Source: Prevotellaceae bacterium
Lineage (GTDB): Bacteria > Bacteroidota > Bacteroidia > Bacteroidales > Bacteroidaceae
DNA: 64,000 nucleotides
Reading direction: 5' to 3'
Assembly (NCBI GenBank): GCA_030531085.1
Contig: JAUNOM010000005.1
Coordinates: 1-64,000 of the forward strand
Positions 10,144 to 20,381 of the stretch are shown one piece after another. The position numbers and the translations under genes are program-made. Every line of letters begins with the position of its first letter. Position 1 is the first letter of the stretch. A model generated the notes under the pieces. That model worked only from the letters and a program-made list of their open reading frames with translations, did no database searches and was not told the DNA's origin.

Positions 10144-11436
10144 ATGGATAGGCTTAAACAGCTACGTAACATATTTAAAGGTGATAGCATAATATGGATG
10201 ATATTCTTCCTGCTGTGTGTTATCAGCATACTGGAAGTGTACTCGTCCTCGTCAATTCTGGGATACAAGACGGGTAACTATTGGTATGCCGCCTTCTATC
10301 ATACGGCCCTGCTTGGAGTGGGACTGGTGGTGATGGTGTGTGTGCTCAATGTGCCATGCCGTTACTTTAAGATAATGACACCGCTCATGGTGCCATTATC
10401 TGTCGTGCTGCTTGTGCTGGTCTATCTGATAGGAACGAAAGAGAATGACGCCGCGCGCTGGATAAAACTGTTTGGGGTCATTCCTGTACAGCCTTCCGAG
10501 ATAGCCAAGGGTACTATGGTATTGGCTACAGCTCATATTCTAAGTCAGTTGCAAACACCAAACGGTGCCCATCCTAAGGCGTTCAAGTATGTGTGTATCA
10601 CAGCAGGAGTACTTATAGCATTGATATTCCCGGAGAACTTCTCCACTGCCGCCTTGATGGGTGTGGTGGTGTTCATAATGATGATTATAGGCCGTGTGCC
10701 TATGAGGCAGATAGGTTATCTGTGCTCCGGTGTGGTGTTTGTGGCATTGCTCAGCGTGATGGCAGTATTCATGTTAGGTAAGTCCAAGGACCAGCTTGCA
10801 CATGATGAGGTGGCGAAGGAGCGGCAGTTGACGGAGGTTGTGCATGAAAAGGCGGATAAGGAGAGTGCCACGGGCAGCCGTGGGAGTCTGCTGCACCGTC
10901 TGGACTTATGGAAAGATCGTATGAGTAACTTCCTGAATACGGAGTATGTGGAGCCGGAGAAATATGATCTTGACAAGAACGGACAGGTGGGTCATGCCAA
11001 TATAGCCATATCCTCAAGCAACTTTCTTGGTGTAGGACCGGGCAATTCCGTTCAGCGTGACTTCCTGCCTCTGGCATTCTCGGACTTTATCTATGCCATT
11101 ATCTTTGAGGAGTTGGGATGGATAGGCGCCGCCTTTGTGGCATTGCTGTATATATCACTGCTTTTCCGCACTGGGTACATAGCCCGCCAGTGTCAAAATA
11201 CCTTTCCGGCATACCTCGCCATGGGGCTTGCTCTTATGATAGTGGTGCAGGCTCTGTTCAATATGTGCGTGGCGGTAGGCCTGGCGCCGGTCACTGGTCA
11301 GCCGCTGCCGCTTATCAGTAAGGGTGGAACCTCAAGTATCATCAACTGCATATATATAGGAGTGATACTCAGCATAAGCAGGACGGCGAAGAGAAGGGAT
11401 GGTGACGGACCGGCGGTGACGCATAAGGCCGCATAG
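10144..11436 (+). CDS. ftsW: Septal peptidoglycan polymerase FtsW (SEDS family)
   Basis: SEDS glycosyltransferase that polymerises lipid II at the septum together with FtsI. There are about ten membrane helices and the family motifs WIKLFGVIPVQPSEIAK near residue 110 and GLAPVTGQPLPLISKGGTS near the C terminus. An unusually charged loop (about 215-275, Lys/Glu/Asp rich) lies where the large periplasmic loop of SEDS proteins carries catalytic residues; it includes NLEP-like spacing that I did not try to assign. Length is 430 residues. Confidence 0.94.
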   Translation: MDRLKQLRNIFKGDSIIWMIFFLLCVISILEVYSSSSILGYKTGNYWYAAFYHTALLGVGLVVMVCVLNVPCRYFKIMTPLMVPLSVVLLVLVYLIGTKENDAARWIKLFGVIPVQPSEIAKGTMVLATAHILSQLQTPNGAHPKAFKYVCITAGVLIALIFPENFSTAALMGVVVFIMMIIGRVPMRQIGYLCSGVVFVALLSVMAVFMLGKSKDQLAHDEVAKERQLTEVVHEKADKESATGSRGSLLHRLDLWKDRMSNFLNTEYVEPEKYDLDKNGQVGHANIAISSSNFLGVGPGNSVQRDFLPLAFSDFIYAIIFEELGWIGAAFVALLYISLLFRTGYIARQCQNTFPAYLAMGLALMIVVQALFNMCVAVGLAPVTGQPLPLISKGGTSSIINCIYIGVILSISRTAKRRDGDGPAVTHKAA

Positions 11437-11506
11437 ACAGCTGACCTGTCTTAGGGTGTACAGAATATAAATATAAGGAGAATACCGATAGTAATATATA
11501 AGACTA

Positions 11507-12616
11507 ATGGAAGAACCGAGAGTAATAATCAGCGGAGGCGGAACAGGAGGGCATATCTTTCCTGCTGTTAGCATAGCGAACGCCATTATGGCAAAGCGTC
11601 CGGACGCGAAGATACTGTTTGTTGGAGCGGAGGGAAGAATGGAGATGACACGTGTGCCGGAGGCGGGATATGACATAAAGGGGCTGCCGGTGCGCGGACT
11701 GATACGTCCGCTTTGGAGCCTTAGAAACATTGGTGTGATGATAGACTTCTTCAAGAGCAAGCGCATGGTGAAGAGTATCATCAAGGACTTCAAGCCTCAT
11801 GTGGCGGTTGGAGTTGGCGGTTATGCCTCCGCACCGACATTGAATGCGGCGGCAGCACTTGGCATTCCCTGTCTTATACAGGAGCAGAACTCGTATGCAG
11901 GTGTCACAAACCGCTCGCTTGCCAGCAAGGCTGCGAGGATATGTGTGGCGTATGATGGCATGGAGAGGTTCTTTCCGGCAGAGAATATTATAAAGACGGG
12001 TAATCCCGTAAGGCAGTCACTTGTCGGCAACACGGCGACAAAGGCGGATGCCTGCGAGGCTCTTGGACTGAGTAAGGAATATCCTACCATACTCGTAATC
12101 GGAGGTTCTCTCGGAGCACGCACTATCAATGATGCAATAGCTAACGGAATAAGGCGTTTCGAGGAGAAAAAGATACAGGTTATATGGCAGACTGGTAAGT
12201 ACTATGCGGAAGATTGCGCGCGCAAGGCCCGTGAAGCCGGAGCTGTGATGGTGCGTCCGCAGGCTTTCATCACCGATATGGCGACAGCATACAAGGCTGC
12301 GGACATTGTGATAAGCCGTGCTGGAGCCTCAAGCATCAGCGAGCTGTGCCTGTTGGGCAAGGCGGCTATACTTGTTCCATCACCCAATGTGGCGGAGGAT
12401 CATCAGACAAAGAACGCCAAGGCCCTTTCTGATAGGAACGCAGCAGTCCTCGTTCCGGATGCTGCCGCATCCAAGACGCTGGTGGAGGAGGCCATTGCCC
12501 TTGTGTCAGACCCGTCAGCCATAACGGCGCTGGAGCTTGAAGTAAGCAAACTCGCATTGCGTGACTCTGCCGATATAATAGCTACGGAAGTGCTGAAACT
12601 GGCGGAGGGGAAATAG
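11507..12616 (+). CDS. murG: Undecaprenyl-PP-MurNAc-pentapeptide GlcNAc transferase
   Basis: Peripheral inner-membrane GT28 glycosyltransferase that converts lipid I to lipid II. It opens with IISGGGTGGHIFPA, the donor/acceptor-binding glycine-rich loop, and has the second-domain motifs VIGGSLGARTIND and SRAGASSISEL. Length is 369 residues, normal. It follows ftsW by 70 bp and precedes murC. Confidence 0.96.
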   Translation: MEEPRVIISGGGTGGHIFPAVSIANAIMAKRPDAKILFVGAEGRMEMTRVPEAGYDIKGLPVRGLIRPLWSLRNIGVMIDFFKSKRMVKSIIKDFKPHVAVGVGGYASAPTLNAAAALGIPCLIQEQNSYAGVTNRSLASKAARICVAYDGMERFFPAENIIKTGNPVRQSLVGNTATKADACEALGLSKEYPTILVIGGSLGARTINDAIANGIRRFEEKKIQVIWQTGKYYAEDCARKAREAGAVMVRPQAFITDMATAYKAADIVISRAGASSISELCLLGKAAILVPSPNVAEDHQTKNAKALSDRNAAVLVPDAAASKTLVEEAIALVSDPSAITALELEVSKLALRDSADIIATEVLKLAEGK

Positions 12617-12656
12617 CATGATACGAATAATGAAAATGAACTTAAAGTAATATTAG

Positions 12657-14018
12657 ATGAAAGCTGTATATTTCATAGGTGCGGGCGGCATTGGCATGAG
12701 TGCCATAGCACGCTATTTCATGCGTCGGGGCATGGTGGTGGCCGGATATGACAAGACACCGTCCAAGCTGGCCGAGCAGCTGGAGCATGAGGGAATGCTG
12801 ATACATTATGAGGATAATGTAGAGCTGATACCGATGGCTTGCCGTAATCCGCAGGAATGCCTTGTCGTTTATACTCCTGCCATACCGCAGGAGCACAGTG
12901 AGTTGCAGTTTTTCCGTCAGGGAGGCTTTGATATACAGAAGCGTGCACAGGTTCTTGGTACACTGACACGTGAGCATAAGGGACTTTGTGTGGCCGGTAC
13001 GCACGGCAAGACCACCACGTCCACGATGTGCGCTCATATAATGCACCAGTCGGCGGCGGACTGTAATGCCTTCCTTGGCGGCATATCCAAGAACTACGGC
13101 ACAAACTATATATTGTCAGATAATTCAGATTACGTCGTGATAGAGGCGGATGAGTTTGACCGCTCTTTCCATTGGCTGCGCCCATGGATGACAGTCATAA
13201 CGTCATCAGACCCGGATCATCTGGACATCTATGGCACAAAGGAGGCCTATCTCGAGTCCTTCAGGCATTACACGACACTCATTCAGCCAGGCGGTGCACT
13301 AATTATACATACCGGACTTGAAATGAAGGCCGACGTGCCGCAGGGTGTACGCACGTACACATACGGTATGGAGGAGGGCGACTTCCATGCGAAGAATGTG
13401 AGGATAGAGAACGGTGAGATAACCTTTGACATGGTTTCACCGATAGAGAATGTGACGGGAGTGACGCTCGGACAGCCTGTTCCTATCAATATAGACAACG
13501 GCATAGGAGCTATGGCTATGGCCCAGCTCAATGGTTGTACGGCAGAGGAGCTGCGTTATGGCATGAAGACATACAAGGGCGTGGACCGCCGCTTCGACTT
13601 TGCACTGCGTACACCGCGCCATGTGGTGCTGTCAGACTACGCGCATCATCCAAAGGAGATATACCAGAGCGCAAAAAGTATGCGTGAGGTGTACCATGAC
13701 CGCCATATCACCGCCATATTCCAGCCACACCTGTATACAAGGACACGTGACTTCTATGAGGATTTCGCGGCGGCACTGTCACAACTCGACGAGGTTATAC
13801 TGTGTGACATCTATCCAGCAAGAGAGAAACCGATACCGGGAGTGACATCACAGCTGATATATGATCGTCTGAAACCCGGTGTGAAGAAGAGTATGGTGCA
13901 CAAGGAGGACGTGCTTGACCTTGTAAGGAACCGTGACTTTGACGTGCTGATTATTCTCGGTGCCGGAGACCTTGACAACTATGTTACGGAGATAGCCCGT
14001 ATCATTGAGGCAAAATAG
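12657..14018 (+). CDS. murC: UDP-N-acetylmuramate--L-alanine ligase
   Basis: First Mur ligase, attaching L-alanine to UDP-MurNAc with ATP. Visible features are YFIGAGGIGMSAIARYF at the start, the P-loop CVAGTHGKTTTSTM near residue 118, and VVIEADEFDRSF. Length is 453 residues. No murB or ddl lies next to it in this cluster, so those steps must be encoded elsewhere. Confidence 0.95.
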   Translation: MKAVYFIGAGGIGMSAIARYFMRRGMVVAGYDKTPSKLAEQLEHEGMLIHYEDNVELIPMACRNPQECLVVYTPAIPQEHSELQFFRQGGFDIQKRAQVLGTLTREHKGLCVAGTHGKTTTSTMCAHIMHQSAADCNAFLGGISKNYGTNYILSDNSDYVVIEADEFDRSFHWLRPWMTVITSSDPDHLDIYGTKEAYLESFRHYTTLIQPGGALIIHTGLEMKADVPQGVRTYTYGMEEGDFHAKNVRIENGEITFDMVSPIENVTGVTLGQPVPINIDNGIGAMAMAQLNGCTAEELRYGMKTYKGVDRRFDFALRTPRHVVLSDYAHHPKEIYQSAKSMREVYHDRHITAIFQPHLYTRTRDFYEDFAAALSQLDEVILCDIYPAREKPIPGVTSQLIYDRLKPGVKKSMVHKEDVLDLVRNRDFDVLIILGAGDLDNYVTEIARIIEAK

Positions 14019-14056
14019 CAACGCCAGTACCGGCAAAGGTACACACAGATATATGT

Positions 14057-14860
14057 ATGAAGATAAATATTAACTGGAGGAAGACGCTTCTCGTCACGCT
14101 TGATGTGCTGCTGGCCGTTTACCTTGTCATGGCTTTCACCTCGTGGAATGAGCCTGACAGGAGCGGAGACGTGTGTACCAAGGTGGTGGTGAATATAGCT
14201 GACGACAACGTTAACGGCTTCCTGAACTCCGCTGAGATAAAGTCGCTACTTGAAAGGAGGCATCTCTATCCGCTGGCGTGGAAGATGAAGGATGTCAATC
14301 CACGTCAGATAGAGCAGGCCCTGATGCGTATGCCGTTCGTAAGGACGGCACAATGCTACACAACCGTTGACGGACACGTGTGTATCACTATCACACAGCG
14401 CACGCCTATAGTGCGTGTCAAGAGCGATAACGGTGATGACTACTATATAGACGATAACGGAGGAGTGATGCCGAACTCACAGTACACCAGTGACATGATG
14501 ATAGTCACGGGCAGAGTGTCCAGACACTACGCCTGTACCTATCTCTATCTGCTCGCACAGCAGCTTATGTCTGACCCGCTATGGCGCAACCAGATAGAGC
14601 AGATAAATATGCTGCCGGACATGACTGTGGAGTTAGTGCCGCGTGTTGGGGACCACATTGTTAATATAGGGCGGCTGCCTGCGGCTGACACGGACGCTGC
14701 CAGACGTGCGGCAATAGATGAATATGTTACCAAACAGATGAAACGCCTGACACTATTCTATAAGGAAGGGCTTAAATATGCGGGATGGAGCAGGTATGAC
14801 TACATCAACCTTGAGTATGCCAACCAGATAGTATGCCGCAAAAGGGACGTGGAGCCATAA
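14057..14860 (+). CDS. ftsQ: Cell division protein FtsQ
   Basis: Bitopic divisome scaffold. A short cytoplasmic N terminus (KININWRK) is followed by one membrane helix at about 10-28 and a periplasmic region with a POTRA-like segment (NGFLNSAEIKSLLERR) and a beta domain. Sequence identity among FtsQ proteins is low; topology, 267-residue length and the slot between murC and ftsA support the call. Confidence 0.9.
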   Translation: MKININWRKTLLVTLDVLLAVYLVMAFTSWNEPDRSGDVCTKVVVNIADDNVNGFLNSAEIKSLLERRHLYPLAWKMKDVNPRQIEQALMRMPFVRTAQCYTTVDGHVCITITQRTPIVRVKSDNGDDYYIDDNGGVMPNSQYTSDMMIVTGRVSRHYACTYLYLLAQQLMSDPLWRNQIEQINMLPDMTVELVPRVGDHIVNIGRLPAADTDAARRAAIDEYVTKQMKRLTLFYKEGLKYAGWSRYDYINLEYANQIVCRKRDVEP

Positions 14861-14913
14861 CATAATAAGTATAAGGATTAAGTATCAGAAACAAACAATT
14901 AGGATAAAGAAAT

Positions 14914-16374
14914 ATGCCAGCAAGGAATTTTGTCGTAGCCATTGAGCTCAGCTCAACAAAGATCAAGGGTATTGCCGGACAGAAAAAGTCTGACGGCAGC
15001 ATTGCGGTGCTCGCTGTTGTCAGTGAGGATGCCAGGCAATGTATAAGAAACGGTGTCGTATACAACATAGACAAGACCGTACAGTGTATTACCAACATCG
15101 TGCATAGACTGCGCAGTCAGCTCAAGGCCAATATAAAGCACGTGTATATTGGTGTGGGCGGACAGTCCATACACTCTGAACGCAATGTGATTGTGAAGGA
15201 GATACGCAACGGCATACCTGTGACGCAGCAGCTGATAGTGGAGATGATGGACCAGAACCGCGGCATGGAGTATCCCGATATCGAGATTCTTGATGTGGAG
15301 GTACAGGAATATCGCGCCGACTCGCTGATGCAGACAGACCCGGTTGGCATACTGTGCTCACGTCTGGACGGTAATTTCCTGAACATACTTCAGAGCAAAC
15401 GCCACTACCAGAAGCTGAACTCATGCTTTGACAAGGCTGGCATAAAGCTGGCGGAGATTTATCTTGCGCCATTCGCACTGGCAGATGCTGTGCTCACACC
15501 GGTGGAGAAGCGCAGCGGATGTGTCCTTGTTGACATGGGAGCGGACACCACCACCGTGATGGTATATTACAAGAATATCATACGTCACGTTGCTGTGATA
15601 CCGCTTGGTGGCAACAATATCACCAAGGATATATGCTCCTTGCAGGTGGAGGACACCGATGCGGAGAACCTGAAGCTGCGCTATGCCTCCGCATACACAG
15701 CCCCGGAGGACATTGATGTGTCACTGAAATATGACATAGACCGTGACCGCAAGGTTGAAAGCTCACGCTTTATAGAGATTGTTGAGGCGCGTGTGCAGGA
15801 GATAATTGCCAATGTCTGGAACCAGGTGCCGCAGGATTTCGTGGACAAGATACTTGGAGGAATAGTGCTGACAGGCGGTGCCGCCAACATGAAGAATATG
15901 GATGTGGCGTTCCGCAAGCAACTGAAGATAGACAAGGTGCGCCAGGCTAAGTTCGTGACATACACCATCAACAGCACCAATGCGGAGATTAACGCCCATG
16001 ATGGCACGATGAATACCCTGCTCGGTCTGCTGGCTAAGGGCGACCAGAACTGTTATGCGGCGGAGGAACCGAAGAAACCGCAGGATATGTTTGAGGACAA
16101 TGCGGCGGAAAGTGACAGCGCCGCTCCTGATGTCACACTGCGCGACCCGCATACCCTGCCATCCGGAGTGGTGCCGACAGCAGCGGAGAAGGAGGCAGCG
16201 GCACGCAGAACGGCCGAGGAAAAGAAACGGAAAGAGGAAGAGGAGGCCGCCCGTGTGGCCGCTGCGGAGGAGGCTGCGCAAAAGGCAGCGGAAGATATTG
16301 GCGGAAAGAAGAAGCCCGGCTTGGGTGCGAAGTTAGTGAAGTGGCTTTCCGGATTTACAGCGCCAGAGGAATAA
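14914..16374 (+). CDS. ftsA: Cell division protein FtsA
   Basis: Actin-like ATPase that anchors FtsZ to the membrane. The actin fold runs from VVAIELSSTKIKGIAG to about residue 385, with VLVDMGADTTTVMVYY and IVLTGGAANMKNMD. The remainder is a long low-complexity linker rich in Ala, Glu and Lys (about 390-465), ending in the amphipathic GLGAKLVKWLSGFTAPEE that should act as the membrane-targeting helix. E. coli FtsA (420 residues) lacks so long a linker. The gap to ftsQ is 53 bp, to ftsZ 24 bp. Confidence 0.95.
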   Translation: MPARNFVVAIELSSTKIKGIAGQKKSDGSIAVLAVVSEDARQCIRNGVVYNIDKTVQCITNIVHRLRSQLKANIKHVYIGVGGQSIHSERNVIVKEIRNGIPVTQQLIVEMMDQNRGMEYPDIEILDVEVQEYRADSLMQTDPVGILCSRLDGNFLNILQSKRHYQKLNSCFDKAGIKLAEIYLAPFALADAVLTPVEKRSGCVLVDMGADTTTVMVYYKNIIRHVAVIPLGGNNITKDICSLQVEDTDAENLKLRYASAYTAPEDIDVSLKYDIDRDRKVESSRFIEIVEARVQEIIANVWNQVPQDFVDKILGGIVLTGGAANMKNMDVAFRKQLKIDKVRQAKFVTYTINSTNAEINAHDGTMNTLLGLLAKGDQNCYAAEEPKKPQDMFEDNAAESDSAAPDVTLRDPHTLPSGVVPTAAEKEAAARRTAEEKKRKEEEEAARVAAAEEAAQKAAEDIGGKKKPGLGAKLVKWLSGFTAPEE

Positions 16375-16398
16375 ATAACGATAAATACATATAGGAAT

Positions 16399-17757
16399 AT
16401 GTCTGACAATAATAACAACATACTCGATTTCGGCCCGGCCGTAAAGGAGAAGAGCATAATAAAGGTAATAGGAGTAGGCGGCGGTGGCGGCAACGCCGTG
16501 AACCACATGTACCGTGAGGGTATCCATGATGTGTCGTTCGTGCTGTGCAATACTGACGCCCAGGCACTCAATGACTCGCCCGTGCCGGTGCATCTGCAGC
16601 TTGGCTCTGAGGGACTCGGTGCGGGAAACAGGCCCGCCAAGGCTGCTGAAGCGGCCGAGGAGAGTATTGAGGACGTGCGCCGTATGCTGGACGACGGCAC
16701 CAAGATGGCGTTCATCACCGCAGGAATGGGCGGCGGTACTGGTACGGGAGCGGCGCCTGTGATTGCCCGTGAGTCCAAGAACATGGGAATACTCACCGTT
16801 GGCATCGTTACCATCCCGTTCAAGTTCGAGGGCAAGATGAAGATCAACCAGGCGCTGGACGGCGTGGAGGAGATGGCAAAGAATGTCGACGCGCTGTTAG
16901 TTATCAACAATGAGCGCCTGCGTCGCATATATGGTGAGATATCAATGATGGAGGCTTTCGCCAAGGCTGACGACACTCTCAGCGTGGCGGCAAAGAGTAT
17001 CGCGGAGATAATCACGGTTCACGGACAGATAAATCTGGACTTCAATGATGTGAAGACAGTGCTGAAGGACGGTGGCGTGGCAATAATGTCGACCGGTTAC
17101 GGTGAAGGTGAGGGACGTGTGAAGCGTGCTATAGACGATGCGCTCAACTCTCCGCTGCTCAATGATAATGATGTGTTCCATGCAAAGAGGATTCTCATTA
17201 ACATCTCTTTCCACAGTGATGAGGGACAGCACAAGGGTCTTATGATGGACGAGATGAATGATGTGAACGACTTCATGGAGAAGTTTGCGGACAACTTCGA
17301 GTTAAAGTGGGGCGTGGCAAATGACCCTACGCTGGGAGACAGGGTGAAGGTCACCATACTTGCAACAGGTTTCGGACTGAAGGACGTGAACGAGGAGCTG
17401 GCAGACCGCATGACTAAGAAGCATACTGCAGAGGAACTGCAGCGTATAGCGGAGGAACAGGAGATAAAGGAGAAGCACGACAAGCGTTATGAGGTGTACT
17501 ATGGCAAGGATGGCAGCAATATGCCGCAGAAGCGCAGCCCTAACATCTTCCTGTTTCCTGCGAATGATCTGGACAATGAGGACCTGATAATAGCGGTGGA
17601 GAACAGCCCTACATATTCTCGCACACGTCAGAAGCTGCTGGACTTTTCACAGCTTCTTGTGGGATACGGCACTTCTTCAGAGAGTGACTCCACCGCCCCA
17701 TACGATAAGCATACCGGTGACACGGGCGATACAGGAGGTGTCATCAGTTTTGTTTAG
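16399..17757 (+). CDS. ftsZ: Cell division GTPase FtsZ
   Basis: Tubulin homologue that forms the Z ring. It has IGVGGGGGNAVNHM near residue 24, the GTP-binding GMGGGTGTGAAPVIA near 108-122 and the T7 loop NLDFNDVKTVL. At 452 residues it is longer than E. coli FtsZ (383); the extra length is a C-terminal tail with an acidic linker. The final residues (GGVISFV) do not resemble the E. coli DIPAFLRKQAD peptide. It is the last gene of the dcw block and is followed by a hairpin terminator. Confidence 0.96.
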   Translation: MSDNNNNILDFGPAVKEKSIIKVIGVGGGGGNAVNHMYREGIHDVSFVLCNTDAQALNDSPVPVHLQLGSEGLGAGNRPAKAAEAAEESIEDVRRMLDDGTKMAFITAGMGGGTGTGAAPVIARESKNMGILTVGIVTIPFKFEGKMKINQALDGVEEMAKNVDALLVINNERLRRIYGEISMMEAFAKADDTLSVAAKSIAEIITVHGQINLDFNDVKTVLKDGGVAIMSTGYGEGEGRVKRAIDDALNSPLLNDNDVFHAKRILINISFHSDEGQHKGLMMDEMNDVNDFMEKFADNFELKWGVANDPTLGDRVKVTILATGFGLKDVNEELADRMTKKHTAEELQRIAEEQEIKEKHDKRYEVYYGKDGSNMPQKRSPNIFLFPANDLDNEDLIIAVENSPTYSRTRQKLLDFSQLLVGYGTSSESDSTAPYDKHTGDTGDTGGVISFV

Positions 17758-17803
17758 AAGTGCTGTGAAGGTGATTGACTGACTTTTGTTTTTAATATGA
17801 CAG

Positions 17804-17896
17804 GCAGACAGCGTTGTAATCGGATGTAAGTTACGGAGTAAGCATATAGGCATTACCCGGTAATGAGCCGCTGATTACAGCGCTGTCCGCTTTTTT
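17804..17896 (+). terminator. Terminator at the end of the dcw cluster
   Basis: Arms 17804-17823 and 17871-17890 pair over about 20 bp with few mismatches. An inner palindrome (ATTACCCGGTAAT, 17852-17864) lies between them, and TTTTTT follows at 17891. The position just after ftsZ and before dgt fits an intrinsic terminator. Confidence 0.7.
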
Positions 17897-17932
17897 ATGC
17901 AGGTATAAACTTATAAAAAAACATCTATTATT

Positions 17933-19270
17933 ATGCAATGGCAAACACTTATATCTAACCGCCGCCTTGGCCAGACGGGCCGTCATACGGAGAGGCATGA
18001 TGAGCGTTCCGAGTTCAAGCGTGACTATGACCGCCTGATTTTCTCCGCTCCTTTCCGCCGATTGCAGAACAAGACGCAGGTATTTCCATTGCCTGGCAGC
18101 ATCTTTGTGCATAACCGCCTCACCCATTCCCTTGAGGTCGCCAGTGTGGGAATGTCCCTTGGCAGCGACGTGGCGCGCCATGTCATTGCCAATGAGCCAG
18201 AACTTGCAGGCACACGTGTCGAGGAACTGGGCACAATAGTGTCCACCGCCTGCCTGGCACACGACTTGGGCAACCCTCCGTTCGGCCATTCCGGCGAGAA
18301 GGCCATACAGACTTTCTTCACGGAGAATGAGGGCGCGCGTCTGGAGAATATGCTGTCACCGCAGCTGTGGTGCGACCTCACGCACTTTGAGGGTAACGCC
18401 AACGCCTTCCGTCTGCTGACACACCGCTATTCCGGCAGGCGCATAGGCGGCTTCGTCATGACATATTCCATGCTCGCCTCCATCGTCAAGTATCCTTTCG
18501 CGTCATCGTATGCAGGCAGCCATGGCAAGTTTGGCTTCTTCAATACAGAGGCTGGCATCTTCAGAACCGTTGCCGACGCTTTAGGTATGCTGCGCCTTTC
18601 CGCTGAAGGGGATCCGTTGCGCTATGCGCGCCATCCGCTTGTCTACCTCGTTGAGGCCGCTGACGATATCTGTTATGAGGTGATGGACATTGAGGATGCG
18701 CACAAGCTGAAACTGCTGTCGTTCGAGGAGACGCGCAGTCTGCTGCTTGACTTCTTCGAGGAGGATACGCAGCGCCACATATTACAGCGCATAGAGACGG
18801 AGAATATCACTGACATTAATGAGCAGGTGGTCTATATGCGTGCCTGTGTTATAGGCAAGCTGGAGAACGAGTGCGCCGCCGCCTTCATCAATAATGAGCC
18901 GGACATCATGAACGGCACATTCAAGGGCTCGCTGATAGAACATATCCCGGAGCGGCAGAGGAACGCGTACAGGCGGTGCTCGAAGGTGGCCGTGGAGAGG
19001 ATATACCGCTCCAAGCCCGTGCTTGATGTGGAACTGGCGGGCTACCGTGTTATGACGACACTCATGGAGCAGCTGGTTGACGCGGCGGTTAATCCTGGTC
19101 GCTTCTACTCCCAACAGCTGTTGCGCCGCGTTAGCAGCCAGTATGAGATAGACTCCAGTGACCTTGAGACACGTGTCATGGCAGTGGTGGACTTTATCTC
19201 GGGCATGACAGATGTGTTCGCACTGGACTTCTATCAGAAACTAAATGGAACCTCGCTGCCCATAGTATGA
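17933..19270 (+). CDS. dgt: Deoxyguanosinetriphosphate triphosphohydrolase-like protein
   Basis: HD-domain dNTPase that hydrolyses dGTP (or other dNTPs) to the nucleoside and tripolyphosphate. It shows the family start RRLGQTGRHTERHDERSEFKRDYDR (quoted in part: RHDERSEFKRDYDRLIFS), NRLTHSLEVASVG, and the HD motif LAHDLGNPPFGHSGEKA near residue 108, followed by YLVEAADDICY. Length is 445 residues. Which dNTP is used cannot be read from sequence. It starts 37 bp after the ftsZ terminator. Confidence 0.92.
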   Translation: MQWQTLISNRRLGQTGRHTERHDERSEFKRDYDRLIFSAPFRRLQNKTQVFPLPGSIFVHNRLTHSLEVASVGMSLGSDVARHVIANEPELAGTRVEELGTIVSTACLAHDLGNPPFGHSGEKAIQTFFTENEGARLENMLSPQLWCDLTHFEGNANAFRLLTHRYSGRRIGGFVMTYSMLASIVKYPFASSYAGSHGKFGFFNTEAGIFRTVADALGMLRLSAEGDPLRYARHPLVYLVEAADDICYEVMDIEDAHKLKLLSFEETRSLLLDFFEEDTQRHILQRIETENITDINEQVVYMRACVIGKLENECAAAFINNEPDIMNGTFKGSLIEHIPERQRNAYRRCSKVAVERIYRSKPVLDVELAGYRVMTTLMEQLVDAAVNPGRFYSQQLLRRVSSQYEIDSSDLETRVMAVVDFISGMTDVFALDFYQKLNGTSLPIV

Positions 19271-19310
19271 TGTGGTGGCGCTTTGTCAAAACAATAAACA
19301 GTGATACCTT

Positions 19311-20291
19311 ATGAGATTTAATTTCTGGCACAAGCTGTTCTTTCTCCGCGAGAGCGACCGTTACGCCCTGCTCTTTGTCATACTCATGGTGATGTCTGGG
19401 ATTGCGGTGGGTGTTATCCTTGACATTCGCGGCGGTTCAAGGTATGATGACTACCGTAAGGCGGCCAGCCGCTACAGTCCTGACGGCCATTCCGCACGCC
19501 AGTCTGCGGATAATGGTTATGCACAACAGGACATCGGCTATGGTGATGGCTCGCGCGCATCAGGGAGTGTCCCTTCTTTCACACCCTTCCCCTTTGACCC
19601 TAATGTTGCGGACAGCACCACTCTGCTGCGTCTTGGACTTATGCCGTGGATGGTGCGTAACATATACCGCTACCGTGCCCATGGCGGACGCTACCGCCGT
19701 CCCGAGGACTTTGCGCGCACATACGGCCTCACGCTGGCGCATTACCGTAAGCTGGAGCCTTACATACGTATAGAACAGGAGGTCATGGCGGCAGATGTGG
19801 TGGGGCGCGGCAGTGACAATCATGCTGTGACGGCGCCTCGTTCAGAACCGTATACAGCCGCTCACAGCAGCGTTTCTGCATATCCCGTGAAGCTGACGCT
19901 AAGCGATGAGAAGGTGGATGTGAACACTGCCGACACCATTCTGCTGAAACGCATACCCGGCATAGGCTCATACTTTGCCCGTAGAATAGTGGAACTGAGG
20001 GCGCACCGTGGCGCTTTCGTCTCTACAGAGGAACTGTTGGCAATACGGAACTTCCCCGAGACGGCGCTGTCATACATGACCGTGTCGCAGAACTTTGCGC
20101 CAATCCATGTTAACAGCATGACATTGCAGCAGCTGCACCAGCATCCTCTGATAAATTATACACAGGCGCGTGATATATGTTCACTGCGCCGCACCTCCGG
20201 CCCCATCCGTTCCATGGCCGATATGGAGTTCATCCGCTCGTTCACGCCGGAACAGTTGCGCCGTATGGAGCCCTTCCTGAAGTTTGACTGA
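19311..20291 (+). CDS. Membrane-anchored helix-hairpin-helix protein (ComEA-like)
   Basis: A 326-residue protein with one N-terminal membrane helix (about 17-38) followed by an extracytoplasmic region with three helix-hairpin-helix modules. These begin near FDPNVADSTTLLRLGL, VDVNTADTILLKRIPGIGSYFARRI and VNSMTLQQLHQHPL. HhH modules bind DNA non-specifically. Single-HhH ComEA proteins act in DNA uptake, but this three-module form is a Bacteroidetes family whose role is not established. It follows dgt by 40 bp and ends at a long bidirectional hairpin. Confidence 0.8.
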   Translation: MRFNFWHKLFFLRESDRYALLFVILMVMSGIAVGVILDIRGGSRYDDYRKAASRYSPDGHSARQSADNGYAQQDIGYGDGSRASGSVPSFTPFPFDPNVADSTTLLRLGLMPWMVRNIYRYRAHGGRYRRPEDFARTYGLTLAHYRKLEPYIRIEQEVMAADVVGRGSDNHAVTAPRSEPYTAAHSSVSAYPVKLTLSDEKVDVNTADTILLKRIPGIGSYFARRIVELRAHRGAFVSTEELLAIRNFPETALSYMTVSQNFAPIHVNSMTLQQLHQHPLINYTQARDICSLRRTSGPIRSMADMEFIRSFTPEQLRRMEPFLKFD

Positions 20292-20381
20292 CATACATAC
20301 GCCCATTGTATATATAGATAACACAGCGGTATGAGCCGCCACAAAACCACCAAACAACTAAACCACTAAAATTGTATATCT

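Noticed and set aside
16053..17015. 320-codon minus-strand frame opposite ftsA/ftsZ
   Set aside because: Antisense to two certain genes; its serine- and alanine-rich sequence is that of a shadow frame.
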